Below are positions 12,210 through 23,634 of a stretch of 64,000 nucleotides of DNA, in pieces. The stretch is from NCBI RefSeq assembly GCF_000315625.1, contig NW_005434661.1, forward strand, positions 311,069 through 375,068, given 5' to 3'. Numbering within the stretch: the stretch's first letter is position 1; every line of letters begins with the position of its first letter. The DNA comes from Guillardia theta CCMP2712. Taxonomy: Eukaryota; Cryptophyceae; Pyrenomonadales; Geminigeraceae. The position numbers and the translations under genes are program-made. Below the pieces are notes generated by a model. That model worked only from the letters and a program-made list of their open reading frames with translations. It did not search any database and had not been told where the DNA came from.

Positions 12210-12845
12210 GAGCTGAGTTGGTCACTGTCACCCAGCCTGCCCGCCCGGCCACGGTGGCACTGTGACGGTGGCGCCGTGGTGACCGGGTGCCACGGTGACC
12301 ACTCGACTCATCGGACTCTTCGCCGTGGGCGCGGAGGATGCTAGAGTGCCCTGGCACCGTCCGACCGGGTGGCCGGCGCGGGCGGCGGCGCAGACCGTAC
12401 GGTTTCAACCAAGTTGTGACTCCCCTTCGCGAGTCGAGGCTAGTAACTTGAATCACCGTGACGGTCAGAACTGGCCGTTCCGTCAAACCGTTGAATCGTG
12501 AACAGTGCGGTTCAGTCGGACTTGACTCAGTCCCAGTGAAGCGACGGTCTGATTGGATCACATCACTGATGTGACGCCCGGCCGGGTGCCCAAACTGACG
12601 GTCCCAGAGTCCGACTCTCCCGGCCGCCCCCCCGGGCCGGCCCGGGCCCCGCCTGTCCGACGGTCAGCCCCAGGCGCCGCGCGCGGGCCTCCGGCTAGGA
12701 ATCGGGCCGAGCCGTTCAACCGACTCCGAGTACGGTCCGCCGGACTCCGGATCACTGGTGCCGTATTGAACTTATCGGAACGGTTAGCGCCGGGCCGGGG
12801 CCCGGGCTGCCCAGGCCGGCTCTTTACTCTGGCACTATTCCAATT
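12210..12845. repeat. GC-rich dispersed element, copy A1
   Basis: A roughly 630-bp island rich in CCCGGGCC, CGGTGAC and ACGGTC words, with many short inverted repeats, set against AT-rich DNA. It shares words with the element at 26045: ACTTGACTCAGTC at 12519-12531 (the other copy has one extra T) and TGACGGTCC at about 12596. Long open frames here follow from base composition and look unlike protein. Confidence 0.6.
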
Positions 12846-13107
12846 TTTTTGAACTTGACTCGATTGGTGGGAGAAGGCGTGTACAACAGACGGAGTAGGA
12901 GTAGTGAGAGGGAGCTTGCCTTCAAGTTCCCCACGTCAACTAGACCAGCCGATCGGAAGCATCCACTGCAAGAGGCATCTCCGGCGTCTCTCCTCCAGCT
13001 ATCTACATAGTCTGTCAAGGATACTGATAGCCACCTTCGGGAGCTGCACTGCAGAGTTTGATTCGAGTCAGGGCCAGGTGCAAACAGTCAGATTCATAGA
13101 CTGAGTG

Positions 13108-14466
13108 ATGTTGATGGGTGCATATTCTGCGATTCGATACAAAGAAGTTCCTCATATCATGACTCAGAATGCTATAACAGAGGCTCAACACAACCAGACG
13201 ATGATGACCCTGATGAAAACACATTCACATTTGCAGGCGTCAGAAACCTCCATCCTGAAGCAGGGCAGCTCAACAAATGGACTGGATTTGGATCGACAGA
13301 AAAATTCAGGGTTGGCTGGCGACGCCAGTATTCACTGGCATATCAGCAGGTTGGAACAAAGCTACGAGTCTCGAGAAAAATGGTTATCCCCTTCAGAATC
13401 TGCTATTGCCATTCGGATTCATGCGATGCTGCTCCACTGGTTTGCGAGGCTTGGCTGGAATTGTGAGTCCAAGAAGACATGCGAGAGTAGTATCATCCAC
13501 ATGTTGGAACTCACATTCAAGGAAATCGAAAAGCTGCAGAATGAGAACTTGAAGTACAAGCATTTGTCACAAGATGATTCATATGGCTCCGAACTTCGCT
13601 CGATTTCGAGGATCAACGACTCAGCTCACACCAAGAGCATACATGTGTCCGAGCCGAAGAAATCTCCGAGGTATGAACTCATGTTGGAAACTCTTTGAGT
13701 TGTGGTTGGGTGGTGCGATCCGAAATTCGAAAATGATGTGAATTTTTCTTGCAGCCTTTGTGTCGAATCGAGTAACCCGTCCCTTCTAAACTACCAAAGG
13801 AACAAATATTTTCCTGTTGCTGTGGATATAGGTGAAAGATGAATGTGCTTGTTCGCAAGATGACGAGCAACACATGATCCAGAGAGCGAAGCTATGCGAA
13901 ATTTTGTCGACCTTGGGGAGATGTCGGTAAAGTGTGCTTTTTACGTGCGACATCGACCTCAAAGGATAGCGTCTTTCCAGGAACTTGCTGCATCCAGACG
14001 GGATCGAAGTCATCAGGAGCTGGATGAAGAAGATATCAGCAAGTGCGACCAAATAACTAGAGGGGAGGGGATGAGTTGGAGATGACACGTTGAACAGGTT
14101 GCGATTTCAGATGAATGCAACCATTGAAGAATTACACAAAAGCGTCAACTCCATGCGAGATCAAAGCTCTGACTTCGATGATCCCATCGAATCAAGTCGA
14201 TTCAGAAGTTCACGCGGAGAGTTCCTTCCTGCCGAAGACGAGCCCACAGAAAACTTGCGACAGGTTGAGGCAAGTTTGGACGATGTGTCGAGAAGTCTTT
14301 CGGTGATGGCCGGGAGGTAGCATGTTCTCTCAGTGAGATGTCTTTCTTGATGCAGGCGCAAGAAAAAGCAGTGAACCTGCTGTCGATGGCGTTGGAAGGT
14401 TCTTTGAAAACTGCAAAGCGTGAAGATGACATGAAGAGTTACATTCGTACTGCTAGACGAAAGTAA
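13108..14466 (+). CDS. Coiled-coil protein of unknown function
   Basis: At least six exons fit one frame. A first large exon (13108 to about 13671) contains a helical segment LELTFKEIEKLQNENLKYK. Later exons give MRNFVDLGEMS, ELAASRRDRSHQELDEEDIS, then LRFQMNATIEELHKSVNSM (from 14099) and finally AQEKAVNLLSMALEGSLK, ending RTARRK at the stop 14464-14466. The introns are 50-60 nt with matching phases (for example about 14300-14352, GTGATG...GCAG, phase 0). The composition is hydrophilic and helical, with no domain I recognise. The start could lie in an exon upstream of 13108. A cytoskeletal or scaffold role would be a guess. Confidence 0.6.
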
Positions 14467-15433
14467 ACACAGCAGTCCAACAAAGTGTTGTGATAAAACT
14501 AACCCTTGCATCACTGCTACACTGAACATGTACCAAGCACAGTTTTGAAAAATAGAAAAGAATATAAGATGGATAACTTTGCAGCGCAGCTCAGCTCATG
14601 ATTTATTCGATTGAATGGCAGCGACGTAAAAAGCTAATGAATTTGATTGAAGAAAGAATAAGAAAGCATGCAGTCAAATGAAAAAAAGCTATGTGAGAAT
14701 AACATTGCTTTCGGTATCAAACTTTTTCATCGTTCCTCTCCTCCATCGACTGTTCCTTTGCCTCTTTTTCCTGCAATCCAACATGAAGTTCAGCGCCATC
14801 GTGGGAGGCATCATACAGAAAAAATTATATCCTCGACCCGCGACGAAGACGAGAAAGGAGGGATCGCACACGCACCTTCTTTCCCTTGTTCCTTGGGTTC
14901 ATGCAGTGATCCGGATGACATATGAGTAGCCCGCATGCCGGCAGAACCCCCGTCATTGTCCACGGCATTGCCGCTATATCCGTCGGGGATTGTACAGAAC
15001 ATGCAAGTGGGGTGGGGTGCACCGGGTACGGGTACCTATCATTCAGTGTTCCTCTAGAATAGGGGGGTAGTACTTCGAATTTTGGTGCCAAGTAGACATG
15101 TGGGGAGATATGAAAGAAAGGGGTAGTTTGATGGTTTGGGAAGGGGTGGGGTGATTGGATGTAGCTTTGCTGGCTAGAAGAATGGCGGAGTGATAGAGCA
15201 TCGCAGGAGTGGAAGCAGAGGAAGGAGAGAAGAGAAGGTCGCAACGAGTGTGAGAAATGCGAGAGGGACAACAGAAGGAGCAGGATCAAGCTGTGGATAT
15301 CGGAGTATGCGCATGTAGCTGACAGAAAATCGAAACGAACAAGGTGACAAACATCGCAAGGGACACAGGAGGAGACATTTTAGGTGGAATCTTTGACAGC
15401 AAAGGAATCCCTTTCCCCTCATCCCCTTAAGAG
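14467..15433. other. Intergenic region with G-rich GTACC element (copy B1)
   Basis: 14500-14720 is AT-rich. 15005-15130 carries a cluster of GGGGTGGGGT and GGGTACGGGTACC words that recurs at 32.2-32.8, 42.0, 44.1-44.7 and 55.9-56.3 kb. The rest probably holds the promoter of the downstream oxidoreductase fusion gene. I see no supported coding exon. Confidence 0.45.
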
Positions 15434-18400
15434 ATGGACGGGCTAAGTGGATGGTTTGATCCCCTGCTGTCGGACAAGATGCCAAGCTGGCTGCAGGCAT
15501 GCACAGCTCCAAGGTCAGCGAAAGCGCTCATGGTGAAATGGGATGGTGCCCCCAGGTCATTCAAGATGGCAGCGAGTGTTGTACGGCAGCATGGTGACCC
15601 GGAGTTTCTCCGGCTGAAGGAGGTCGACCTCCCAGAGGAGCTGAACGAGCATGAGCTCTTGATTGAAGTGCACGCCTCAAGCGTGAATCATGTTGACTGC
15701 CGGCTGCGACAGGGCGTTGCTGAGAAGGAGGGCGTCTTGTCGGTACCGGCAGTGCTGGGGATAGATTTCAGCGGTATCGTGAGGAAGGTTGGAAGCAAAG
15801 TAGAAAGATTCAAGATCGGAGAGAGCGTGTTCGGGATACAGCAGGTTGCGAGGATCATAGCAGGAAGGAACGGCACCTATGCTGAATGGTGTGTCGTGCA
15901 TGAAGATGATGCAGCTACCAAACCAAAGAGTCTGACTTTCGAGCAAGCAGCTGTGGTCCCCATGGCAGGTCTGACAGCGTGGACAGCGTTGATCCAGGGT
16001 GGTCTCGACCAGCGGGAGGGAAAGAAAGTTGTGATAATCGGAGGATGTGGGGGTGTAGGATCCTTTGCAACGCAGTTCGCGAAGCGTTACTATCGGGCAT
16101 TCGTGGTAGTCTGCTGTGCAAGCAAGCATGTGGATCTGGCAAAGAAGATAGGAGCTGATGAGGTCATCGAGTACTCCAAAGGCGACTGGAAAGGATCGTG
16201 TGCCAAATACAGAGAATTCGACCTGGTGTTGGACTGCGTCGGGCTGGATGAGTACTGGGAAGTGTTCGGACGTGAGGTGCTGGGAAGCGATGGAAAGTAC
16301 ATTGCTCTAAATGCATTGAGACACAGTTTGCAAGACAGTGTGAAGAAGTTGAACAGAGACATGGATGAGGAGATCGAGGAGGAGGACGAGGACGAGGAGG
16401 ACGAGGAGGAGTATTCCTTCGAGCGTCTCGCTACCGAGCGGATGATTGCAGCAAAGAGCCGTGTTCTCAACATAGGAGGCGGGATATTTTCTGGTTTCCG
16501 CTTGTTTCAGTTCAAGGATGTGAAGCTTTCGAGCTTGCAAGAAATCGGAGAACTGTTAGAAGACGGGACTGTTAAGTGCATCATCCAAGAAATTTATGAC
16601 CTGACAGACATGGACCGGGCCCATGAGACTCTGGAAACTTTCCACACAGGGGGGAAACTTTGCGTCAGAATCCGAAGGCCATGGGAAAGGGAAAGCGTTC
16701 AAAACTTTGAGCTGGGAGAGTCGAGCGGCACAGCAGAGCCTGCCGCTGCTTCGCCGCAAGGTAGACCGAAGGCTGCCATCCCTTCGTCCTCCCTTGGGCC
16801 CAATGTCAGTGTAACTGCGGAGGTAATCGAGCTGAACAAGAATCAAAAAGCGAGGAATTTGATGGAGGCTGCCGACGACCCGCTGCCTCCAGGCTGGGAG
16901 TCTTCCTGTGATGAGGACGGGGTTATCTACTACTACAGTCATGAATTGGGGATATCCCAGTACGAGCACCCTGCCACGGTGATCAAGCACGAGAACGTGG
17001 TTGCCTCACCGTCCTTGCATGCCTATGAAGAGGAAGGAGAAATTGAGGAGGAGGAGGAGGAGGAGGAGGAGGAGGAGGAGGAGGAAATCGATGTTGAGGA
17101 AGAAGAAGTACGACGTCGATCCAGAGTTCGTTTTGCTGTACCGAACGATACACCAGCAACAAGAAACGATCGAAATAAGGAAGCAACTCCCAAAGACACA
17201 ATACAACAAGGTTCAAGAGATGCTACTGCGCTCGAAATGGATCGTCAGGCATCAACTGCTTCAGCCTCTGGACAAAGCTGTGGCGTCGGCATAGCCCTCG
17301 GACTCAATGGTCGAAAGCAGTTCTACATCAAGAGGTTGGAGGCTGGGGGTTCTGCAGAGCGATCAGGGGAAGTCAAGATAGGAGACGTCCTGCTAGGGGT
17401 CAACTCGAATGCCGTCACTGGCCTCGCCTTCCCTGACCTGTCGAAGATCGTCCTTGGACCAGAGGGAAGTCACTTGATTCTAACCCTACAGGACAAGGAC
17501 TCCGGAGCTGTCAGTCAAGTGAAGCTTGCAAGATCTATGAGCGTCAACCCTGGCTTGAAGCAAGCCATGGATTCGTCACCCGTTGCCACGACAGAGAACG
17601 GAGTGAAGAGATCCGTTGACACCGCTGAGCCTCCGGTAATTTGACTTTGACTGATTTTGAAGGACTCATGAGGGCTGGCGCGTTTGACAGGGTACAAGAG
17701 CTCCGCAGGTGACTCTTAGGGAGCCCAGCAGGGTGTACGACTTCGCCTCCAGCTCTCCCTCAACCAAAGTTGAGATCACACCCATCAAGAAGAACGACGA
17801 TATCCCTGCTAAGCTCAAGGTACACTCTGTGCTGCTCTCCGGGCAAATGTGCAAGAGGTCTGACTGCCGGTCGCAGGAGAAAGGTGGGAAGGTTTTGCAG
17901 TTCCCAAAGGTTCTTCAGGCTCACCCCGTCAAGCTCGGTGACAAGAGTAGGGAGCACAACGATCGAATGGTGGGACATCCCTCTCAACCTGTCCCGGAAG
18001 CAAACGTCTATCACGCTCAATCTTCTCCCGTTCCCGCTCGTCAATTTCAACCAACTGCTTCCCTTGGAATTTCGCAGGTCTCTTCTCCTCAAGCCTTCAT
18101 GCCGGCCACTTCACATATCCCCTTGCGATCTCCTCACGCTCCCTTCCTGCCAGCGAGCAAACCGAGCGAAGCGAGAGGTGCGAGGCTGACCAGCATGGAG
18201 GAGGTGAACTCTGCACTGCTGCATCGAACGCCCGCGGCTCCACCAGAAAATCAGCCGGCAAAGGGGAAGGGAAACATAGGCAGGCTGACAAGCATGCACG
18301 AGATCGATGCCGCCCTCGGCTCCTCGAGCTTCCCGCCGCCGGAGACTGTGGAGTACATGGATGTACCCACTGTGACAGTGAAGAGCACGAAGCCTGAGTC

Positions 18401-18932
18401 TCTCGAAGCGAAGCAAGCACTCTTTGAGCAGCAGCAGAGCAAGAAGAAATCTTCGCTAGCAGCGCGTCTGACAAGCATGCATGAAGTGGACCAGAACGAG
18501 GCGAGCAAGGCAGATCAGCTGTCCAAGCATGCATTGTTCGAGAAGAATCACCCCAAGCAGGAGCCAGCGGCCGCGGCGCCAGCACAGACTCTGTCCCAGC
18601 AGCTCCAAGGTTAGTCCGTCGTTTTTGAGGTGCTCGAGGAGCTAACGAGAAAGCAGAGCAAGCGCAGGTTTCGAGCGCCCAGAAGAAGAAGAACGCTTCT
18701 CGGCTCACCACCATGTTCGACGTGGTGAGTCGCTCAGAGGAGGTGGTGGACCCACAGGCTCTCACTGCTTGCAGGACACTGCCATGGTCGGTGCTCAGCT
18801 TGCATCGAAGCTTCAGAATTCAGCCTCACAGGACCCGAGAATGGTGAAGTTCCTCCAGGTCTGCTTGCTTGCTCCAGTCTCCCTCCCTGCTCTCGCTGAT
18901 TGAAACCGTCGTCACAGGAGCATGGAAGCTGA
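15434..18932 (+). CDS. MDR quinone-oxidoreductase / WW / PDZ fusion with C-terminal RLTSM repeats
   Basis: Exons 15434-17635, 17691-18609, 18657-18724, 18775-18858 and 18918-18932 join in phase. Residues ~35-420 form a medium-chain dehydrogenase/quinone oxidoreductase: ELLIEVHASSVNHVDCRL, the Rossmann motif GGCGGVGSFATQFAK, then IGADEVIEY. It is interrupted near 311-331 by an acidic insert (EEEDEDEEDEEE). A WW-like domain sits at ~480 (LPPGWESSCDEDG, YYYSHE); its second Trp is replaced (SQYEHP). A long poly-Glu run follows, then a PDZ domain at ~615-690 (GVGIALGLNGRKQF, GDVLLGVNSNAV). The tail has four copies of a short R-L-T-[ST]-M motif. The enzyme part is nearest RTN4IP1/zeta-crystallin-like NAD(P)H reductases; the fusion suggests a scaffolded enzyme. 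Confidence 0.85.
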
Positions 18933-19674
18933 CAAGCCAGTCCGACTGTCGATGTTCTTGTTTGTAATGTATTTTTAATCAAGTTTTGTGACCCGCTCCT
19001 CCACCTCTCCTTTACCTCGACCTTACTAAGTGACGATCAGTACTAGTAGCGGGGGGGGGGGGGCATCCAACATCATTTCAAGTTCCGGGCTTGTTACAAT
19101 CGTGGTCTGGAACTGACTCAAGACCACTTTGCCGAAGAGTGCCTGCCCCGTGACCTTACTGTACCGTGACGAGGCCGCCAAAAATACATGCCAACGTGAC
19201 ACATACGCAATGAACTTGTGACATGTTGGCACACACATTAAGTTAAGTAGAAAAGACTTGAAGGAACTGTTGTGTTTACAAACGGCATATTCAATGTGAT
19301 ATACTAGGCTACACAATGGAAACTTCCTCAAAAATTTTGAGCTGGGCTGACAGTCGGACTGTCGCAACTCCGTAGGCGGCTCAGGACATTACTACGGTTA
19401 CAGTAACGGCGTCTGAAACGGACGGTCGCCAACATTGGGTCAGTAAGGGGAAGAGGGCAAGGATCAGCCAATAGAGGGATAGGGATGAAAGGGGATGAGG
19501 GATTCAAGGTAGCGCAATGGAGGGAGGACGATGGAGATGAGACCGATGACGGAAGCGAGTGACTAGAGCAGGAGGAGGAGAGACGCAGGGGGAGAGAGCA
19601 GAGAGGAAGCGAGAGAGAGAAGGAGGACAAGCAGGGACAGGGCAGGCAAGTCAGATCGCTCGACCACCCGCACG
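18933..19674. other. Intergenic region with poly-G tract
   Basis: It contains a G11 run at 19051-19061 and moderately AT-rich DNA to about 19320, then a purine-rich 19440-19640 segment just before the kinase start codon. No supported exon is seen. Confidence 0.45.
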
Positions 19675-22217
19675 ATGAGCCATCGTTCGCCGTTTTCAAC
19701 AGGATTTGTTGGAATGTTGAGATTCCCGGTCCGAGCCTGCAAGGATCAGGCGCTATTCCACGCTCACACCTCGCGCCATCGATGCAGATACTTCAGTGCT
19801 GGCGGTGAGAAAGCGAATGGGGGCGGTGGGAAGGCATGGAAGTCCTTCGCTGGAGCCGGGCTCGTGTCTGTGGGGCTAGTGTCTGCTGGAGTGATCGTGC
19901 AGTCTGGAGGCTACAAAAAGGCGGCAGAGAGGGTAGAGATCGTCACGACGTCGGTCACAAGAGCATGCCGGAGTTTCTGGGTCCTCGGGAAAGTGGCTGT
20001 GGACTACAAGAGAACCATCTTCCTGTACAAGTCCACCGACCAGTACAAGGAGGAGCTATCGAAGTGCCACCGGTGAGTCCACAAGCGTGCAGGAGGGGTG
20101 GTGCAGTGACGTGTGAGGTCCTCTCGAGCAGGCGGTCAGCCGATGAGCTGCTGCGGCTGTGCCAGAAACAGGCGGGGGTCTACATCAAAGTCAGTTCGAC
20201 ATGCGCCACGAGGTGTTTGTGACGCCGTGATGGGACAGGCTGGACAGCATATCTCGTCCTTGCGGCCGGTCATCCCGGCAGAGTTCACGGACACGCTGTC
20301 CTGCCTCTGCGACAAGGCACCGCAGAGCACGTTGCAGGACGTGGAGAGGGTGTTCCGGTGCGTGAGTTTGTTGATTTGCTGGAAGAGGAGGAAGTGAGAG
20401 GGGGAGATGCTGAGGTTGAGAATCAGCGATGACATCGGGATGGAGATGAGCGACGTCTTCGAGGACTTTGATCCCGTCCCTGTGGGATGCGCGTCTCTCG
20501 CACAGGTTGGAGGAGGAGGAGGAGGAGGAGGGGGGGTGGTTGGGGTGAAGAGACTCGAGGTACCCGCCAACGTCCGTTCTCGCAGGTTCACAAGGCTCGT
20601 CTGAAGAAGCGTTCAGCTCTTCCTGAGCAGTTCCCCGAGACCGGTGTGTGAGGATGGAGGGCGAGGACGGGAGCCGCTGAGGGTGCCGTGCTGGCAGTTG
20701 CGGTCAAAGTTCAGCATTCTTGGATGAGTCAGCACACTGAGAGCGATCTCCTTGCGGTGGAGGTTGTTGCTGCAGGTCTGCAGCCTCGCTATAGCTTCCC
20801 CACCCGCTGACCCTCCTGTCCTGCAGTGATCGAGCTGCTGTTCAAGGGAGTTCAGGTCTGCTGAAACTCTTTGCTGGAGCTCTACCTGCCTCGCCCGACT
20901 GTCTGACCCCCGTGAAGGTCAAGTGGATTCTTCCTGTTTTCCGATCCAACCTCGACACCGAGCTTGATTTTCGGTAGCCGTTGTGTCTGCTGCTGAGGGC
21001 GGGAAGGGGGAGATGGGGGCTGAAGCCTCGGTGTTGTTCTCGTCAGGTCTGAGTGTGCCAACTTGAAGCAATGCGCGTACAACTTCAGGAACGATGTCGA
21101 CATCCGCGTGAGTTCCTTTCCTTGCAGCCAGCTCTTGCTTGCATGCTTGCTGTCCCCTCGTTCCGAACTTGACGAGGTCGATGCAGGTCCCGTTGCTGGT
21201 GGAGCATCTTTGTTCCAAGCGCGTCCTCACCATGGAGTTCATCGAGGGTGTCAAGGTATGGCTCTTGACCTGTTAGCATGCTCCTGATCCGGAACAAGAT
21301 CGACGATAAGGAGAAGCTTATTCAGCAAGGAATCGACCCGACCAAGGTTGCTCAGTCCGTCACCAAGGTGTCTCGTCTCCTGCTCTCCTCCTGCTCCTTG
21401 ACGTTCTCCATCGAAAAGCTGTTTGGGGAGATGATCTTCCTGCACGGTTTTGTCCACTGCGATCCTCACCCGGGGAACATGCTCGTCCAAAAAGTCACCA
21501 ACGGTCGGACTGGCCGAAATTACAACTTGGTGAGCATGCAGGAGGAAGGGGATGAGGAGGAGGAGGTAGCGGCGGTGAAGCATGAAGGGAGGAAAGGCTT
21601 CGAGCAACAAGATATCATGAGTGTGGATCGTGCCGTGCGGTTGGGGTCCGGAGACTAGAAGGAGTAGTGAGAGAAGAGGGGTCAACAGTGGGGAAGAAGT
21701 CAGGTAGAGAGAGGGAGGAGGAAGAGGACGAATTGGAGGCGGAAGAGGAGAGGAGAGAGGGAGGGGAAGAGGAGAGGGGGAGGAGGAATCTGAAAGGAGG
21801 CTCCAGGTAGTGCTCGACCACGGGCTCTATCGGGAGATCTCGTCGGAGTCGAGGAAGACTTACTGCACTCTGTGGGAGGCGATGGTGCTGCAGGACAAGA
21901 GGAAGCTGGATGAGGCAGGTTCATTTTCTCAGCTTCCTCGTGGTGACTGCCCAGCAGGTCTCCATGGAGATGGGGGTCGGCAAGTACGCGAAGCTGTTTC
22001 CCCTCATCTTCACCATGCGCTCCATAGACAGCAAAGTCAGGCTGGGCGAACGGTGAGCTGCATGCTCGTCGGTTGCGGTCGGTGAGACGGAGACAGTATG
22101 TCGTCGGAGGAGCGAACGAGGGTGCGCTCGGAGCTCGGAATCCCTGGCTTCACCAAGGTGATTCCCTCCTGCTGCTACTGCCACTGCTCCTCCTCCTCCT
22201 CCTCCTCCTCCTCCTCC

Positions 22218-22249
<32 letters not shown>

Positions 22250-23472
22250 CTCCTCTTCCTCCTCCTCTTCCTCCTCCTCCTCCTATTCCTCTTCCTCCTG
22301 CCTAACTCTTCTGATCCTTATGACCGTAGGATGACTTCGACTTGGTGGAGGTGACTTCCTCGGATCACTGGGCTCCTTCCTACCTCCCATCCCTCGCATT
22401 TTTCTCAACCCTCGTCGCCTCTCCTCCTGCTCACTTGCTCCCTCCCCCCGCGCTTTCATCGATCCTTGTCTTGCCTTCTCTAGCAACGCACGCGATCTTT
22501 GAGTAGCACTCCTGCCTCCTTCCTCGTGCTCCCCCTGTCTCTCCAGCTTCCTCATCTTCAGCTTCACCTGCCCGGCTTCTTTCCTTCACCTGCCTCACCA
22601 TCAACCTTGAGCAGGTGTTGACGTTCATCGAAAAGATCCCCCGAGATCTGCTCTTTATCATCCGCACCCAGAACCTCGTCCGCGCTCTGTGCTCCGACCT
22701 TGGTGAGGATGAAGGAGGAGTCAGGAGGAGGAGGAAGAGGAGGAGGAGGTGGTGGTGGTAGAGGAGCAGCAGATGGGCATGGCAGGAGGCTCATGAGGAG
22801 CAGCATGGTGATGTGCTGGGTGGCACGAGCTGCTTACAAGGTCCGCAGGACTTCGTCCGAGAGAACGATTCCGCATCTATGCAAGACTCGCGGCCGAGGG
22901 CAACGTAAGAAGAACGCTCCACCTGCCCTCCCTCCTGCTCCTGGCCGCTTCCCGCCCCCCACTCTCTTCTGACGCGCGCCGCCATGCCTCCCGTTCTCCT
23001 GACTATCTACAGGTCCACGAGCACGAAGACTTGCTCGACAGCCGTCGTCTGCGCTTCTCGAACCTGCTCAGGAAGTGGCTGCGGGGGATCCAGTTCGAGG
23101 TCGGAGGGAGCGGACGGGGAGGGGGGGGACTGAGGCTGCGCAGGTGCACATGTTCTTCATTGAGGTGGCGCTGTGGTGCTACACCATGCTTCCTCGCGCA
23201 CTCACCATCTTCAAATATGGTAGGAGCCTGATAAGAGGGGAGGGAAGGGGGGGGAGGGGAGGGGGAGGAGGGATGGAGTGGGAATGGGTAGAGGCAGGTC
23301 ACGCAAAGAGGATGGGGGAGGGCTGAAGCAGACTGGTGAAAAGGAGGAGGGAGGGAAGAGAGCGGGAAGAGAGGACAGGCAGGAGGAGGAGGCTGCTGTT
23401 TTACTGACTGTGCTCTTAGATATGGATGAGCTTGTACCGGCCTCAGCCAAGACTGTTTATACAGGCGTGTAG
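19675..23472 (+). CDS. ABC1/ADCK (UbiB) family atypical kinase, probably mitochondrial
   Basis: The N-terminus from ATG 19675 is Arg-rich without acids and ends RCRYFSAGG, like a mitochondrial presequence, followed by a hydrophobic segment (GLVSVGLVSAGVIV). Exons then give the ABC1 hallmarks in order: YIK joined across an intron to AGQHISSLRPVIPAEF (KxGQ motif, 20170-20290), PVGCASLAQVHKARL, VAVKVQH (about 20700), TMEFIEGVK (about 21240), HGFVHCDPHPGNML (21443-21484) and VLDHGLYREIS (about 21810). The last exon, MDELVPASAKTVYTGV, ends at 23472. About 15 introns are present. ABC1 proteins support coenzyme Q or lipid metabolism in mitochondria and plastids. The membrane-anchored layout resembles the ADCK1/ADCK5 branch. 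Small exons between 20620 and 21100 are only roughly placed. Confidence 0.88.
22184..22302 (+). repeat. (TCC)n microsatellite in a kinase-gene intron
   Basis: A TCC/TTCC pyrimidine tract of about 115 bp lies in an intron between the exon ending GFTK and the exon beginning DDFDLVE. It sits just upstream of the 3' splice site, where pyrimidines are tolerated. Confidence 0.9.
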
Positions 23473-23634
23473 GGTTATATGGACAGGCGTGTAAGGCACA
23501 GGGTCAGCTGAACAGTGAAGACATTGGAACAGGAAAGCATTAAAAATCGTATTTACAAAGCTGAGGATGTAAGAAGCGAGAACCAGGACAGTGATGACGA
23601 CCAGGCTAGACGAGAAGGAGGAGATGGCTGGGAA

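Noticed and set aside
12121-12852. Several open frames of 60-150 codons in the GC-rich island
   Set aside because: GC-rich DNA has few stops. The frames overlap on both strands, are Pro/Arg/Gly-rich and have no domain or splice support.
14825-15289. Minus-strand frame with a hydrophobic N-terminus
   Set aside because: Low-complexity Ser/Pro/His composition across a repeat-rich spacer; no motif and no conserved splice sites.
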